Shown here one piece after another: positions 43,618-53,397 of a DNA stretch of 64,000 nt. The DNA is from Ensifer sp. MPMI2T (GTDB taxonomy: Bacteria; Pseudomonadota; Alphaproteobacteria; Rhizobiales; Rhizobiaceae), in assembly GCF_004827385.1 (NCBI RefSeq), contig NZ_SRXN01000001.1, positions 372,001-436,000 of the forward strand. Direction: 5' to 3'. Made by a program: the position numbers and the translations under genes. How positions within the stretch are numbered: position 1 is the first letter of the stretch; each line of letters starts with the position of its first letter. The notes below the pieces were generated by a model. The model was not told the origin of the DNA. It saw only the letters and a list, made by a program, of their open reading frames with translations, and ran no database searches.

Positions 43618-44391
43618 TCAATTGGAGAATTGCTCGGCAAGAATGCGGTCGGACCAGGAATGGTCCGGGTCGGAGAGGATGCGGGCGGTCAGTTTTTCGG
43701 ACTCGGCGATGCGAACCTTGACGACCGACTTTACCTCCTGGTGGTCGGCGACCGCGTTGACCGGCCGCTTGTCCGCCTCGAGGATCTCGATCTCGACGGT
43801 AACGTGATTGGGCAGCAGCGCGCCGCGCCAACGTCGTGGGCGGAACGGGCTGACGGGTGTGAGCGCCAGCAGCGGCGCTTCCAGAGGCAGGATCGGGCCG
43901 TGCGCGGAGAGGTTGTATGCCGTCGAGCCAGCCGGCGTCGCCAGAAGAAGGCCGTCGCAGGTCAGTTCCTCGAGCCTCGTCTTACCGTCGATGATGACCT
44001 TCAGTTTGGCGGCCTGGTAGGATTGGCGAAACAGATAGACTTCGTTGATCGCCAATGCCGTGAATATGTTGCCGTTGACGTCGGTCGTCTGCATCTCCAG
44101 GGGGTGAAAGGCATTCTCGACAGCTTTTTCGATGCGGCGATGTAGGTTCTCCGTGCTGTAGCGGTTCATCAAAAAGCCCACCGAGCCGCGGTTCATGCCA
44201 TAGACGAGTTTGCCGGAGTTCATCGTCTTGTGCAGCGTATGCAGCATGAAGCCGTCACCGCCAAGCGCGACGATCACGTCGGCTTCGTCCGCTTCGTGAT
44301 TGCCATAAATGGCCTTGAGATCCTTGGCCGCCTTTTGCGCCTCTTCTGCCGGAGAGGCGAGGAAGGCGAGTGTGTTGAACTTGCGGGCCAT
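43618..44391 (-). CDS. nadK: NAD kinase
   Basis: 257 residues from ATG 44391. The VALGGDGFMLHTLH motif (GGDG) and the NEVYLFRQS, GLLLATPAGSTAYNLSAHG motifs identify an ATP-NAD kinase. It phosphorylates NAD to NADP. It is slightly shorter than E. coli NadK (292), as usual in Rhizobiales. Confidence 0.95.
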   Translation of the reverse strand: MARKFNTLAFLASPAEEAQKAAKDLKAIYGNHEADEADVIVALGGDGFMLHTLHKTMNSGKLVYGMNRGSVGFLMNRYSTENLHRRIEKAVENAFHPLEMQTTDVNGNIFTALAINEVYLFRQSYQAAKLKVIIDGKTRLEELTCDGLLLATPAGSTAYNLSAHGPILPLEAPLLALTPVSPFRPRRWRGALLPNHVTVEIEILEADKRPVNAVADHQEVKSVVKVRIAESEKLTARILSDPDHSWSDRILAEQFSN

Positions 44392-44543
44392 GAACTCAGT
44401 CCGTCGTCGTGAAAGGGCAGGGCGGTCGGTTGCTAACCCCATTTTCTGGCACGGCCTTGCCGCGAACGCATCCGAAAAATTGGGAGAAGTCGCATTTTTG
44501 CTTTACACGGAATCAGAATATGATAACTCCCACCGCGGAAAGT

Positions 44544-44619
44544 GCCCTTATAGCTCAGTTGGTAGAGCGGCTGATTTGTAATCAGTAGGTCGGGAGTTCG
44601 AGTCTCTCTGGGGGCACCA
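44544..44619 (+). tRNA. tRNA-Thr (anticodon TGT)
   Basis: The cloverleaf is complete: acceptor GCCCTTA/TGGGGGC (with T-G pairs), D arm TAGCTCAGTTGGTAGAGC, anticodon arm CTGAT-TTGTAAT-..CAG with TGT, TPsiC arm GGGAGTTCGAGTCTC. CCA is encoded (44617-44619). Confidence 0.97.
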
Positions 44620-44663
44620 TCTTTTCAACGGCTTAGCCGCATTCCCATTCCTTCAGCTCCTGA

Positions 44664-45605
44664 TCAGATGTCGAACGTTACCGGTGGTCTCGGGTCGATC
44701 TCGATGCAGCGCGACATGGCACTGAGCAAATTGTCGGCAAGATAATCGATCAGGGCGCGCGTTGCCGGCAGCAGGCCGCGACGAGAGGGGAAGACGAGGT
44801 GGACCATGACATCGCCCGATGTCCATTCCGGCAGGACCGGGACGAGGACGCCGGTGCGAAAGGCGCGTTCGCAGATGTGGTCCGGCAACAGCGCTATTCC
44901 CATACCCTCAATCGCGGCGCGTTCAAGGATAAGGAAGTCGCTGCAGCCGATGATCGGCCGGTGTCCAATTTCGATGGCGGTTCCGTCAGTATGACGCAGC
45001 CGCCAGATGTCGTTGGTATGTTGTTCGTTCGTCGAAAGCGTCGGCATCTGGGCAAGATTGTCGACGGTGATGCCATCGAGACGGGCGAGAAGCGTCGGGC
45101 TTGCCGCAAGCCGCTGGCGCACTATGCCGAACTGACGCACGATCAATTGGCTGTCAGTGTCAAGCTGTTCGCGAGCGCGCAGAGCGACATCGATTCGCTC
45201 CTCGACGAGATCAAGGCGCCTGTTGGTCGTCGTGATCAGCAAACGAACGCCGGGATATCGGCGATGAAAGCCCGGCAGGATGTCGGCCAGCATCGGCGTG
45301 AAGCCAAATGGGCAACCGAGTCGGACGATCCCTGTCGGCTCGGCGCGCACCGCCGCGATTTCGGCTTCGGCCGCCTCGACGCCTTCCAGCAATCCCTGGC
45401 AATGCTCGTAGAAGACGGTCCCGATCTCGGTCATGCGCAGCTTGCGCGTCGAACGCTCGAGCAGGCGGACGCCAAGTTGCTCTTCCAGGCGCGCGACATG
45501 CTTGCTGAGCTTCGATTTTGGGATGTTTAGGTCTCGCGCTGCCGCGCTGAAGCCGTTGTTTCTTACGACGGCCGCGAAGAGAGCGATGTCATTCAGATCT
45601 TGCAT
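44664..45605 (-). CDS. LysR-type transcriptional regulator
   Basis: 313 residues. A winged helix-turn-helix at 1-60 (FAAVVRNNGFSAAARDLNI, then KSKLSKHVARLEEQLG) and a LysR substrate-binding domain (about 90-295). It diverges from the azoreductase gene at 45741. LysR regulators often control the divergent neighbour, so azoR is the likely target. The inducer cannot be inferred. Confidence 0.92.
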   Translation of the reverse strand: MQDLNDIALFAAVVRNNGFSAAARDLNIPKSKLSKHVARLEEQLGVRLLERSTRKLRMTEIGTVFYEHCQGLLEGVEAAEAEIAAVRAEPTGIVRLGCPFGFTPMLADILPGFHRRYPGVRLLITTTNRRLDLVEERIDVALRAREQLDTDSQLIVRQFGIVRQRLAASPTLLARLDGITVDNLAQMPTLSTNEQHTNDIWRLRHTDGTAIEIGHRPIIGCSDFLILERAAIEGMGIALLPDHICERAFRTGVLVPVLPEWTSGDVMVHLVFPSRRGLLPATRALIDYLADNLLSAMSRCIEIDPRPPVTFDI

Positions 45606-45638
45606 TCCTGCCCTCCAAGGCCGTCCTTACGCAAAGAT

Positions 45639-45656
45639 TGTTTCTATCAGGAAACA
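45639..45656. promoter_or_regulatory. Candidate LysR operator
   Basis: TGTTTC-N6-GAAACA (45639-45656) is a perfect inverted repeat that fits the T-N11-A rule and lies between the divergent LysR gene (start 45605) and azoR (start 45741). Confidence 0.5.
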
Positions 45657-45740
45657 GAATGTCAAATATCTGCGCACTTATCCTGCGATTGTTTTCCGAT
45701 CATATGAGGGACACCGCAACGCAACATAAAGGTACCTCCC

Positions 45741-46361
45741 ATGAAAGTCCTTCATATCGACTCCGGCATTCTCGGAGAACATTCGGTTTCCCGTCGTCTG
45801 ACGGCGGCGATCGTCTCGCAGATCAAGGCCGACCGGCCGGACGCCGAGATCGCCTATCGCGACCTCGTGGCCAACGGTGTGCAGCACTTGACCGGTTCGC
45901 AGATCATGGCCCCGGCCGATCTCGGTGGCGTCGAGCCGGCTCTCGCCGCAGACGTTCAGAGCGGTCGCCAGATGCTGGAGGAATTCCTGGCCGCTGATAC
46001 GGTCGTGGTCGGTGCGCCCATGTATAACTTCTCCATTCCGAGCCAGCTGAAGGCTTGGATTGACCGCCTCGCCGTTGCCGGCAAGACCTTCCGCTACACC
46101 GAAGCTGGCCCGGAAGGGCTTGCCAAGGGCAAAAAGGTCATCATCGCTTCGACCCGCGGCGGACATTATTCCGCTGGCCCGGCCGCAGCCATGGACCACC
46201 AGGAAAGCTATCTGAGGACGGTCTTCGGTTTCTTCGGCATCACCGACGTTGAATTCGTGCGGGCCGAGGGGCTCAATCTCGGAGACGATTCGAAGCAGTT
46301 CGCGATTGCCGAGGCCGAAAAGGCGATCACTGCCGGCAACGTTCTTCGCCTGGCGAGCTAA
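45741..46361 (+). CDS. azoR: FMN-dependent NADH-azoreductase
   Basis: 206 residues in a flavodoxin-like fold. MKVLHIDSGILGEHSVSRRL is the phosphate loop for FMN, PMYNFSIPSQLKAWIDR and STRGGHYS are the conserved flavin-contact motifs. It reduces azo compounds or quinones with NADH. A strong intrinsic terminator follows at 46397-46439. The LysR gene diverges from it. Confidence 0.94.
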   Translation: MKVLHIDSGILGEHSVSRRLTAAIVSQIKADRPDAEIAYRDLVANGVQHLTGSQIMAPADLGGVEPALAADVQSGRQMLEEFLAADTVVVGAPMYNFSIPSQLKAWIDRLAVAGKTFRYTEAGPEGLAKGKKVIIASTRGGHYSAGPAAAMDHQESYLRTVFGFFGITDVEFVRAEGLNLGDDSKQFAIAEAEKAITAGNVLRLAS

Positions 46362-46396
46362 TACGTTCATCTGGACCGTGAAATATCGGTTCGTTG

Positions 46397-46439
46397 CGGA
46401 GAATGCCGGCTGTGAAAGCAGCCGGCATTCTCCGTTTTT
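46397..46439 (+). terminator. Intrinsic terminator of azoR
   Basis: A perfect 16-bp stem (CGGAGAATGCCGGCTG with its complement at 46419-46434), 6-base loop, then five T. Confidence 0.92.
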
Positions 46440-46470
46440 GTTGACCGTCATTTCGCGTTAATATCCGGTT

Positions 46471-46743
46471 ATGACACGTCTGCGCGCGATGCCGATTGCA
46501 ATCTTGTCACTGGCGGCAATCACGGCCGCCGGAAGCGTTTTTGCGGCGCCCCCCGATAGGCGCTGCACCTGTCGCAATCGCGACGGATCGACCTACGAGA
46601 TTGGCCAAACCGCCTGTATCAGGGTAGGCGGCATCTCCTATCTGGCGCGCTGCGAAATGAATCTCAACGTGAGCACTTGGAAGAAATTGCGTGACGGATG
46701 CCCGACCGCTCAAATCGGAACGGCGGATATGCTCCTTGATTGA
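46471..46743 (+). CDS. Small cysteine-rich secreted protein, unknown function
   Basis: Not recognised. 90 residues with a signal peptide (about 1-25, ILSLAAITAAGSVFA). The mature part of about 65 residues has five cysteines (CTC, TACIR, ARCEM, DGCPT) and otherwise polar sequence. The odd number of cysteines suggests two disulfides plus one free thiol or a dimer link. It is immediately after the azoR terminator and converges on rlmB. Confidence 0.7.
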   Translation: MTRLRAMPIAILSLAAITAAGSVFAAPPDRRCTCRNRDGSTYEIGQTACIRVGGISYLARCEMNLNVSTWKKLRDGCPTAQIGTADMLLD

Positions 46744-46754
46744 AGCCGTGACGT

Positions 46755-47627
46755 CTAGGTCTTCAAGAACTGTCGTGCCGCATACATGGCGATCGCCGCA
46801 GCGTTCGAGACGTTTAGCGACTTGATCGCTCCCGGCATTTCGAGCCGGGCAAGCGCCCTTACCGTCTGCCGCGTCTTTTGCCGCAATCCCTTGCCCTCCG
46901 ATCCCAATACGAGGGCGATCCTGTTGCCGGCGAAAGTGCCTTCGAGCGGTTCCGGACCTTCCGAATCGAGACCGATTGTCAGAAAACCGAGCTTGTGCAG
47001 TTCGTCTATCGCGTCCGCGAGGTTGGTGATCTGAATATAAGGGATCAGTTCCAGCGCGCCGGAAGCGGATTTCGCCAGGACACCCGACTCGGTCGGGCTG
47101 TGGCGCATCGTGGTAATGAGTGCGCCGGCATCGAAGGCGACCGCGGAGCGCATGATTGCGCCGACATTGTGGGGATCGGTCACCTGGTCGAGGACCAAAA
47201 TCAGCGGGCAGTCACGCAGCGCTTCGAGCCTGCGGTGCGGCAGCGGCCGCGTCTCCAGCATCACGCCCTGGTGGATAGCGTCCGGGCCGAGAACCTTGTC
47301 CAGAACCTGCGGCGTCACGACCTCGGTCGGAAAGGGAAGCGCGGAGAGATCGCCGAGTTCCAGCCGGGCAGCCGCGTTCTGGGTTACAGAGAGGCGAACG
47401 ATTTTCCGTTCCGGATTGTCGAGGGCGGCGCGAACCGTGTGTAGACCGTAAAGAAGCACCTGCTCGGGCGCCAGCGCCGGAGGCTTCCAGTCGGCCGGCA
47501 TCTTCTTGCGCTTGTCCTGCCTGGGCGTGGGGATCTCGCCGCGTTCGCGCCGGGCGTCGCGATGGGCGCGCCGGAGATTGGCATAATGGGTGTCCCTGGC
47601 GCTCTTGTCGCCGCTCTTGTCCTTGCT
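46755..47627 (-). CDS. rlmB: 23S rRNA (guanosine(2251)-2'-O)-methyltransferase RlmB-like (SpoU)
   Basis: 290 residues from ATG 47627. A basic N-terminal tail, a substrate-binding domain (VLLYGLHTVRAALDNPERK), and the SPOUT domain with its three motifs: ILVLDQVTDPHNVGAIMRSA, LVLGSEGKGLRQKTR and IKSLNVSNAAAIAMY. It 2'-O-methylates a loop nucleotide of 23S rRNA. The exact target is by family inference. Confidence 0.92.
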   Translation of the reverse strand, partial: SKDKSGDKSARDTHYANLRRAHRDARRERGEIPTPRQDKRKKMPADWKPPALAPEQVLLYGLHTVRAALDNPERKIVRLSVTQNAAARLELGDLSALPFPTEVVTPQVLDKVLGPDAIHQGVMLETRPLPHRRLEALRDCPLILVLDQVTDPHNVGAIMRSAVAFDAGALITTMRHSPTESGVLAKSASGALELIPYIQITNLADAIDELHKLGFLTIGLDSEGPEPLEGTFAGNRIALVLGSEGKGLRQKTRQTVRALARLEMPGAIKSLNVSNAAAIAMYAARQFLKT

Positions 47628-47729
47628 CATGTGGGTCTTATAGTGAGGTTCGATCGCCGTTGGAAACGCTTTCGGCAATCGTCGCCGGCGCTGCTGTGGA
47701 GAATTTCTGAAATTTTGCGTTTCGCCGTG

Positions 47730-47758
47730 TTGACAGGACGAAGGAGGGCAGTCATATA
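47730..47758 (+). promoter_or_regulatory. Promoter upstream of tRNA-Tyr/tRNA-Gly/tuf
   Basis: TTGACA (47730-47735), 17 bases, CATATA (47753-47758): nearly perfect sigma70-type spacing and sequence, about 86 bases before tRNA-Tyr. Confidence 0.82.
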
Positions 47759-47844
47759 CCCGGCGCAGATCGCGAGGCGGCCGCAGACGTCGCCGCTTCC
47801 TTCACGATCTCAAGTGCTTGGTCGATTGATCCCGACAGAATAAT

Positions 47845-47929
47845 GGAGGGATGCCCGAGTGGTTAAAGGGGACGGACTGTAAATCCGTTGGCTCAGCCTA
47901 CGTTGGTTCAAATCCAACTCCCTCCACCA
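47845..47929 (+). tRNA. tRNA-Tyr (anticodon GTA)
   Basis: 85 bases with a long variable arm, as expected for tRNA-Tyr. Acceptor GGAGGGA/TCCCTCC, anticodon loop CTGTAAA with GTA, TPsiC arm GTTGGTTCAAATCCAAC. CCA is encoded (47927-47929). Confidence 0.97.
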
Positions 47930-47952
47930 TTCTGCTTCAGGATCGAAGGCCC

Positions 47953-48026
47953 GCGGGTATAGCTCAATGGTAGAGCAGCAGCCTTCCAAGCTGAATACGC
48001 GGGTTCGATTCCCGCTACCCGCTCCA
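47953..48026 (+). tRNA. tRNA-Gly (anticodon TCC)
   Basis: Acceptor GCGGGTA/TACCCGC, D arm AGCTCAATGGTAGAGC, anticodon loop CTTCCAA with TCC, TPsiC arm GCGGGTTCGATTCCCGC, encoded CCA. It stands 23 bases after tRNA-Tyr and very likely shares its transcript with tuf. Confidence 0.97.
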
Positions 48027-48288
48027 GCCTATTCCAGCATTGCAGAGACAGCTCAGACTGCGCTTCAAGTAACCGTCGCATGTCGATGATTGTGCTTGCG
48101 TTCGCGCGTTCTTATGAGCCGCCGCTCCGATATTCGCGCACCGTTCGATCCCGCGGCGCTGAACGGCTGTGCAGCACCGTCCCGGCGCACGCAATTAAGT
48201 CTTGCGCAAATCCCGCGAAACCCTTAAACGGCTCGACAAACCGGCCCAGCCGGCTGATCCATCTTATTTGACCACAGGAAACGTACCC

Positions 48289-49464
<1,176 letters not shown>

Positions 49465-49539
49465 TGATCGCGAAGACGATGCCGTCAGCTGCCGACGGCA
49501 GCACGGAAGGTGCAAATTGCGCGCAAGCGCGATTTGCAC

Positions 49540-49574
49540 GCGGCGCCGGCATCGTCGCCTCGATCATCAAGTAA
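49540..49574 (+). repeat. Remnant duplicate of the tuf 3' end
   Basis: The sequence encodes [10 protein letters not shown] and TAA, matching the last residues of tuf at 49432-49464 in sequence and frame, with synonymous differences (for example GCC TCG for GCA TCG). It probably arose by recombination between tuf genes. Confidence 0.8.
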
Positions 49575-49597
49575 TTTCCGGCACACCGGACTTCGAG

Positions 49598-49632
49598 GGC
49601 CCTGCAGGCAACTGCGGGGCCTTTGGTTTTTG
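49598..49632 (+). terminator. Intrinsic terminator of the tuf operon
   Basis: GGCCCTGCAG (49598-49607), GCAA loop, CTGCGGGGCC (49612-49621), then TTTGGTTTTT. Confidence 0.85.
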
Positions 49633-49796
49633 GGTGATGAAATGCTGATCCAAAGTCTGTTTTGCGCCCGAAGTCTAAATAGCGCTCGCGGGATCCTGTC
49701 GCCGATGAGCATAAGGTCGTCACAGATCTGCACTATCTTCCGAACCTGACGATTTTGCCGGAATGGCAACGGTTGTGACCGAGGATCGGAATCCCA

Positions 49797-50459
49797 ATGA
49801 AAAGACGTATCGCTACGCGCCTCGCCGCGGTCGGCATCGCTTTTGTTTGTGTCGGGCCCACTCCGCAAGCAGCATCAGCCGCCGATGACGACCCGCTTAT
49901 CTGGGCACCCGCAAAGACCGGGACCAACGCCTATAAGCTGCGGCTCGGTCTGCGTTTTCCCTGGAGTTGGGACACGTCCGCGGGGGCAGATTTTTCGATG
50001 GGGGCGGCGCCGTCGGGCAAGATCAAGCCGGTCGCAGCACCGGTGCGGCTGTGGGGGATGCTTTCGCGCAAGAGCGGGCGGGCGGCTACGCGTTCCTCGC
50101 AAGTCAGCATGGACTTCAACGCCTTGAGTGGCACCGGCAATATGGGCGCAGCTTCGGCGCGCACGTGGATGGTTACGCCGACAGTCGATGCGGAGGTCCA
50201 CCGCAGCATAGCTCTCCAGTGCAATGCCTATGAGAACCGTTGCGCCAAGCCGAGATTGACGCAAACAGCAAGGCTCGCGTCTCCGGCGACCCGGACGTCG
50301 CTTGTCGCGCAGGGCGAGCTTTCCAGCGACGGTATCAGCGGCTTGAGCCGCATTGGTCTGGAACAGAAGTTCGGCAATTTGCAGCTTGGCGCTGCCGTCG
50401 TTGACCCGCTGTTGGCGCCCCGCAGTGTTTTTGATATTCGCTACAGTCTGAAATGGTGA
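49797..50459 (+). CDS. Exported beta-barrel-like protein, unknown function
   Basis: 220 residues. Signal peptide (AAVGIAFVCVGPTPQAASA) followed by a protein with alternating strands and an aromatic last residue (RSVFDIRYSLKW), the usual ending of an outer-membrane beta barrel. It has two cysteines (CNAYENRC). Homology to a named family is not evident to me. It sits between the tuf terminator and the SDR gene. Confidence 0.7.
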   Translation: MKRRIATRLAAVGIAFVCVGPTPQAASAADDDPLIWAPAKTGTNAYKLRLGLRFPWSWDTSAGADFSMGAAPSGKIKPVAAPVRLWGMLSRKSGRAATRSSQVSMDFNALSGTGNMGAASARTWMVTPTVDAEVHRSIALQCNAYENRCAKPRLTQTARLASPATRTSLVAQGELSSDGISGLSRIGLEQKFGNLQLGAAVVDPLLAPRSVFDIRYSLKW

Positions 50460-50579
50460 GGCAGCGAACGCCCGCCTCCAGGGTATGGCGCGCGGTGTCG
50501 GGGCGATGCGGAACGCAAGCACGTCTTGTGCAAAAGCACAAAGCGCCTAACTATTACGTTGTTTTCGTGGGGAGGCATC

Positions 50580-51473
50580 ATGAACAAGCGGATTCTGTTT
50601 ACCGGCGGCGCAGGCAAGGCCGGGCGGCATGCTGTGCCTTATCTCGTCGACGCGGGTTACGAGGTGCACAATGTCGACCTTGTTCCGCTCGACAGCCCCG
50701 GCGTCACCAACCTGATCGCTGACATCACTGACAGCGGCCAGATGTTCAATGCGCTCTCGATGCATCGGGACTTTCCCGACCTCGATCAGGGGGCGCGCCC
50801 CTTCGATGCGGTGGTGCACTTTGCCGCCATCCCGCGCATCCTCATCAAGCCGGACAATGAGACCTTCCGTGTCAACGTCATGGGCACCTACAACGTGATC
50901 GAAGCGGCAGTGAAACTCGGCATCCGCAAGATCATCGTTGCCTCGAGCGAGACGACCTACGGCGTCTGCTTTGCGGAGGGCCACCGCGATTTCCACCATT
51001 TCCCGCTAGAGGAGGACTATGACGTCAACCCGATGGACTCCTACGGCCTTTCCAAGGTCGTGAACGAGAAGATGGCGCGCGCCTTTGCGGAGCGCTCAGG
51101 CTTCGACATCTATGCATTGCGGATCGGCAACGTGATCGAGCCACATGAATATGCGAATTTCCCGCATTATTTCGCCAATCCCGAAATCCGCAAACGGATT
51201 GCCTGGAGCTATATCGACGCGCGCGACCTTGGCCAGATCGTCAAGCTCTGCATCGAGAAGGACGGCCTCGGCTTTGCGATATTCAACGCCGCGAACGACA
51301 CGGTCTCGGCCGACACGCCTTCGCGCGAACTTGCCAGCCGGTTTTATCCGAATGTTCCCTTCAAGAGAGAGATCGGCGAGTTCGAAGGCCTTCTGTCGAA
51401 TAGGAAGATCCGCGAGGTCCTCGGATTCAAGGAGGAGCATGACTGGCGGAAATACGTTCAGTTGGAGAAGTGA
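50580..51473 (+). CDS. NAD-dependent epimerase/dehydratase (extended SDR)
   Basis: 297 residues from ATG 50580 (GGGGAGG five bases upstream). FTGGAGKAGRHAVPYL is the Rossmann nucleotide loop, MDSYGLSKVVNEKMA holds the Tyr-x3-Lys catalytic pair, and ASSETTYG the catalytic Ser/Thr. Specificity (sugar nucleotide, uronate or other) is not determinable. It is followed after 32 bases by RIME1 copy 2. Confidence 0.85.
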   Translation: MNKRILFTGGAGKAGRHAVPYLVDAGYEVHNVDLVPLDSPGVTNLIADITDSGQMFNALSMHRDFPDLDQGARPFDAVVHFAAIPRILIKPDNETFRVNVMGTYNVIEAAVKLGIRKIIVASSETTYGVCFAEGHRDFHHFPLEEDYDVNPMDSYGLSKVVNEKMARAFAERSGFDIYALRIGNVIEPHEYANFPHYFANPEIRKRIAWSYIDARDLGQIVKLCIEKDGLGFAIFNAANDTVSADTPSRELASRFYPNVPFKREIGEFEGLLSNRKIREVLGFKEEHDWRKYVQLEK

Positions 51474-51505
51474 AGCGCCACGACACCTGCGGCGTCGACA
51501 GCGTT

Positions 51506-51612
51506 CTACTGCATGTCTCCTTAAATCGACCTCGATTTAAGGACAAAGACACGCAGCAATTCAAAGTGCTACAGCGTCCTTTGCGCGTCTGATAAGACGC
51601 GCGGCGCTGTAG
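51506..51612. repeat. RIME1-like rhizobial intergenic mosaic element, copy 2
   Basis: 107 bases; differs from 15829-15935 at five positions and keeps both palindromes. Same orientation relative to the plus strand. It lies between the SDR gene and the tRNA-Trp promoter. Confidence 0.88.
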
Positions 51613-51660
51613 GCGGCGCGAAATTTTCCTGGAACTTTTTTCCCTTTTGGTGCAAATGCG

Positions 51661-51689
51661 CTTGAAAGCGTCCGGCAAACTGAATATGA
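51661..51689 (+). promoter_or_regulatory. Promoter-like site upstream of tRNA-Trp
   Basis: CTTGAA (51661-51666), 17 bases, ATATGA (51684-51689), 38 bases before the tRNA. Confidence 0.55.
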
Positions 51690-51726
51690 AGCCGCTGACT
51701 TGAGGCGCCGTTCGGCGTTTCGGTCT

Positions 51727-51802
<76 letters not shown>

Positions 51803-51854
51803 GTTTCATCATTCTTGCCTCATCGTCTGAATTCGGCCAGAATGAAAAAAGGGT

Positions 51855-51875
51855 GGGCGGCGCGGCCGTCTTTTT
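51855..51875 (+). terminator. Weak intrinsic terminator after tRNA-Trp
   Basis: GGGCGGC and GCCGTCT (two G-T pairs) around GCG, then TTTT. It separates the tRNA from secE's own promoter-like site. Confidence 0.5.
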
Positions 51876-51901
51876 ATATTCACAAAAAAGACTGATTGGC
51901 T

Positions 51902-51930
51902 CTTGTGGTTTTCGGAATCGGTCTTTATGT
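51902..51930 (+). promoter_or_regulatory. Promoter-like site for secE-nusG
   Basis: CTTGTG (51902-51907), 17 bases, TTATGT (51925-51930), 72 bases before secE. Confidence 0.5.
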
Positions 51931-52002
51931 AGGGTCCAAACAGACACGCGGTGCGTGGGGCTGAATCATCGGCTTTACGCGCCGTAATGGCGTGAGCATT
52001 TT

Positions 52003-52203
52003 ATGGCATCCAAAACGAATCCGTTCACGTTTCTGCAGCAGGTTCGCTCTGAAACGTCAAAAGTGACTTGGCCTTCACGGCGCGAGACGATGATCTCGAC
52101 GCTGATGGTCTTTGTCATGGTCTCTTTTGCCGCCGCCTTTTTCTTTGGTGCGGACCAGTTGATGGGCTGGCTGATGAGCCTCGTCCTCAACGTTGGCGCT
52201 TGA
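52003..52203 (+). CDS. secE: Preprotein translocase subunit SecE
   Basis: 66 residues, the short single-helix form. NPFTFLQQVRSETSKVTWPS is the conserved amphipathic helix; one membrane helix follows (TLMVFVMVSFAAAFFF). It clamps SecY in the inner membrane translocon. nusG starts 16 bases after its stop. Confidence 0.96.
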   Translation: MASKTNPFTFLQQVRSETSKVTWPSRRETMISTLMVFVMVSFAAAFFFGADQLMGWLMSLVLNVGA

Positions 52204-52219
52204 TTGGGTGGAGAGTAGC

Positions 52220-52750
52220 ATGGCTGCGCGCTGGTATATCGTTCACGCCTATTCGAATTTCGAAAAGAAGGTCGCCGAGTCGATCGAGGAGAAGGCCAAG
52301 CAGAAGGGGCTGGATCACCTTTTCGAGAAGATCCTTGTTCCGACGGAAAAGGTCGTCGAGATCCGCCGCGGCCGCAAGGTCGACTCGGAGCGCAAGTTCT
52401 TTCCGGGCTACGTGCTTGTTCGCGCCAATCTGACCGATGAGGCCTATCACCTCATCAAGAATACGCCGAAGGTCACGGGTTTCCTCGGGACCGACAGCAA
52501 GCCTGTTCCGATTCCGGATCATGAGGCCGAGCGGATTCTTGGTCAGGTCCAGGAAGGTGTTGACCGTCCGAAGCCGTCGGTTTCCTTCGAGATCGGCGAA
52601 CAGGTTCGGGTGTCGGATGGTCCGTTCGCATCCTTCAACGGCATCGTTCAGGATGTTGACGAGGAGCGGTCGCGTTTGAAGGTTGAGGTTTCGATCTTCG
52701 GTCGTGCGACCCCTGTCGAGCTGGAATATGGCCAGGTCGAAAAGGTCTAA
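52220..52750 (+). CDS. nusG: Transcription termination/antitermination protein NusG
   Basis: 176 residues from ATG 52220. RWYIVHAYSNFEKKVAE and KFFPGYVLVRANLTDEAY belong to the NGN domain that binds RNA polymerase; DGPFASFNGIVQDVD opens the C-terminal KOW domain that contacts Rho or S10. An ATG-free upstream extension of nine residues was not used. Confidence 0.97.
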   Translation: MAARWYIVHAYSNFEKKVAESIEEKAKQKGLDHLFEKILVPTEKVVEIRRGRKVDSERKFFPGYVLVRANLTDEAYHLIKNTPKVTGFLGTDSKPVPIPDHEAERILGQVQEGVDRPKPSVSFEIGEQVRVSDGPFASFNGIVQDVDEERSRLKVEVSIFGRATPVELEYGQVEKV

Positions 52751-52964
52751 AAACCATAGGTTTTAAAGGGATGGGGCAGGTCGATTGGCTTGCTTCGGCG
52801 GAGTGATCCGCATGCGCGTGGGAGGTGTCCGGTCTTAGCCGGGTCGGTTTATCCGCACCACGCAACCGCAGCCGCCGGTCGAAGGGCCGGCAAACAGCCG
52901 GGTGACCGGCTCAACAGTTCCTCTTCCGGCTTGATCGTGAAGGGGCATTCAGAGGCAGAGAGAA
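52751..52964 (+). other. Leader region of rplK-rplA
   Basis: 214 bases without a gene. It contains GC-rich potential stems (for example around 52879-52913: CCGGTCGAAGGGCCGG and GCCGGGTGACCGGC), the expected place for an L1-binding mRNA leader that autoregulates rplKA. I could not identify the L1 site itself. Confidence 0.45.
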
Positions 52965-53393
52965 ATGGCTAAGAAAGTTGCAGGCCAGCTCAAGCTGCAG
53001 GTGAAGGCCGGCTCGGCGAATCCGTCGCCGCCGATCGGTCCTGCGCTTGGTCAGCGTGGCATTAACATCATGGAATTCTGCAAGGCGTTCAATGCCGCCA
53101 CGCAGGAAATGGAAAAGGGTATGCCGATCCCGGTCGTCATCACCTATTACCAGGACAAGTCCTTCACCTTTGTCATGAAGCAGCCGCCGGTCAGCTACTT
53201 CCTGAAGCGTGAAGCAAAGATCCAGTCGGGCTCAAAGACCCCGGGCAAGGCCAAGGCCGGCTCGATCTCCAAGGCTCAGATCCGCACGATCGCAGAGGCC
53301 AAGATGAAGGACCTCAATGCGGCCGATGTTGAAGGCGCAATGGCAATGGTCGAGGGCTCTGCCCGCTCCATGGGCCTGGAAGTGACGGGCTAA
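52965..53393 (+). CDS. rplK: 50S ribosomal protein L11
   Basis: 142 residues. [25 protein letters not shown] at the N terminus (split here only for description) and the C-terminal rRNA-binding domain. It forms the GTPase-associated centre and is needed for RelA activation. rplA starts four bases after the stop. Confidence 0.97.
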   Translation: MAKKVAGQLKLQVKAGSANPSPPIGPALGQRGINIMEFCKAFNAATQEMEKGMPIPVVITYYQDKSFTFVMKQPPVSYFLKREAKIQSGSKTPGKAKAGSISKAQIRTIAEAKMKDLNAADVEGAMAMVEGSARSMGLEVTG

Positions 53394-53397
53394 GACC

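Larger units (their letters stand above)
49465..49796. other. tuf downstream region with a duplicated tuf 3' end
   Basis: No gene supported. At 49540-49574 GCGGCGCCGGCATCGTCGCC, then TCGATCATCAAGTAA repeats, with a few silent changes, the last codons of tuf ([10 protein letters not shown] and stop). It is followed by the terminator at 49598-49632. Confidence 0.75.
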
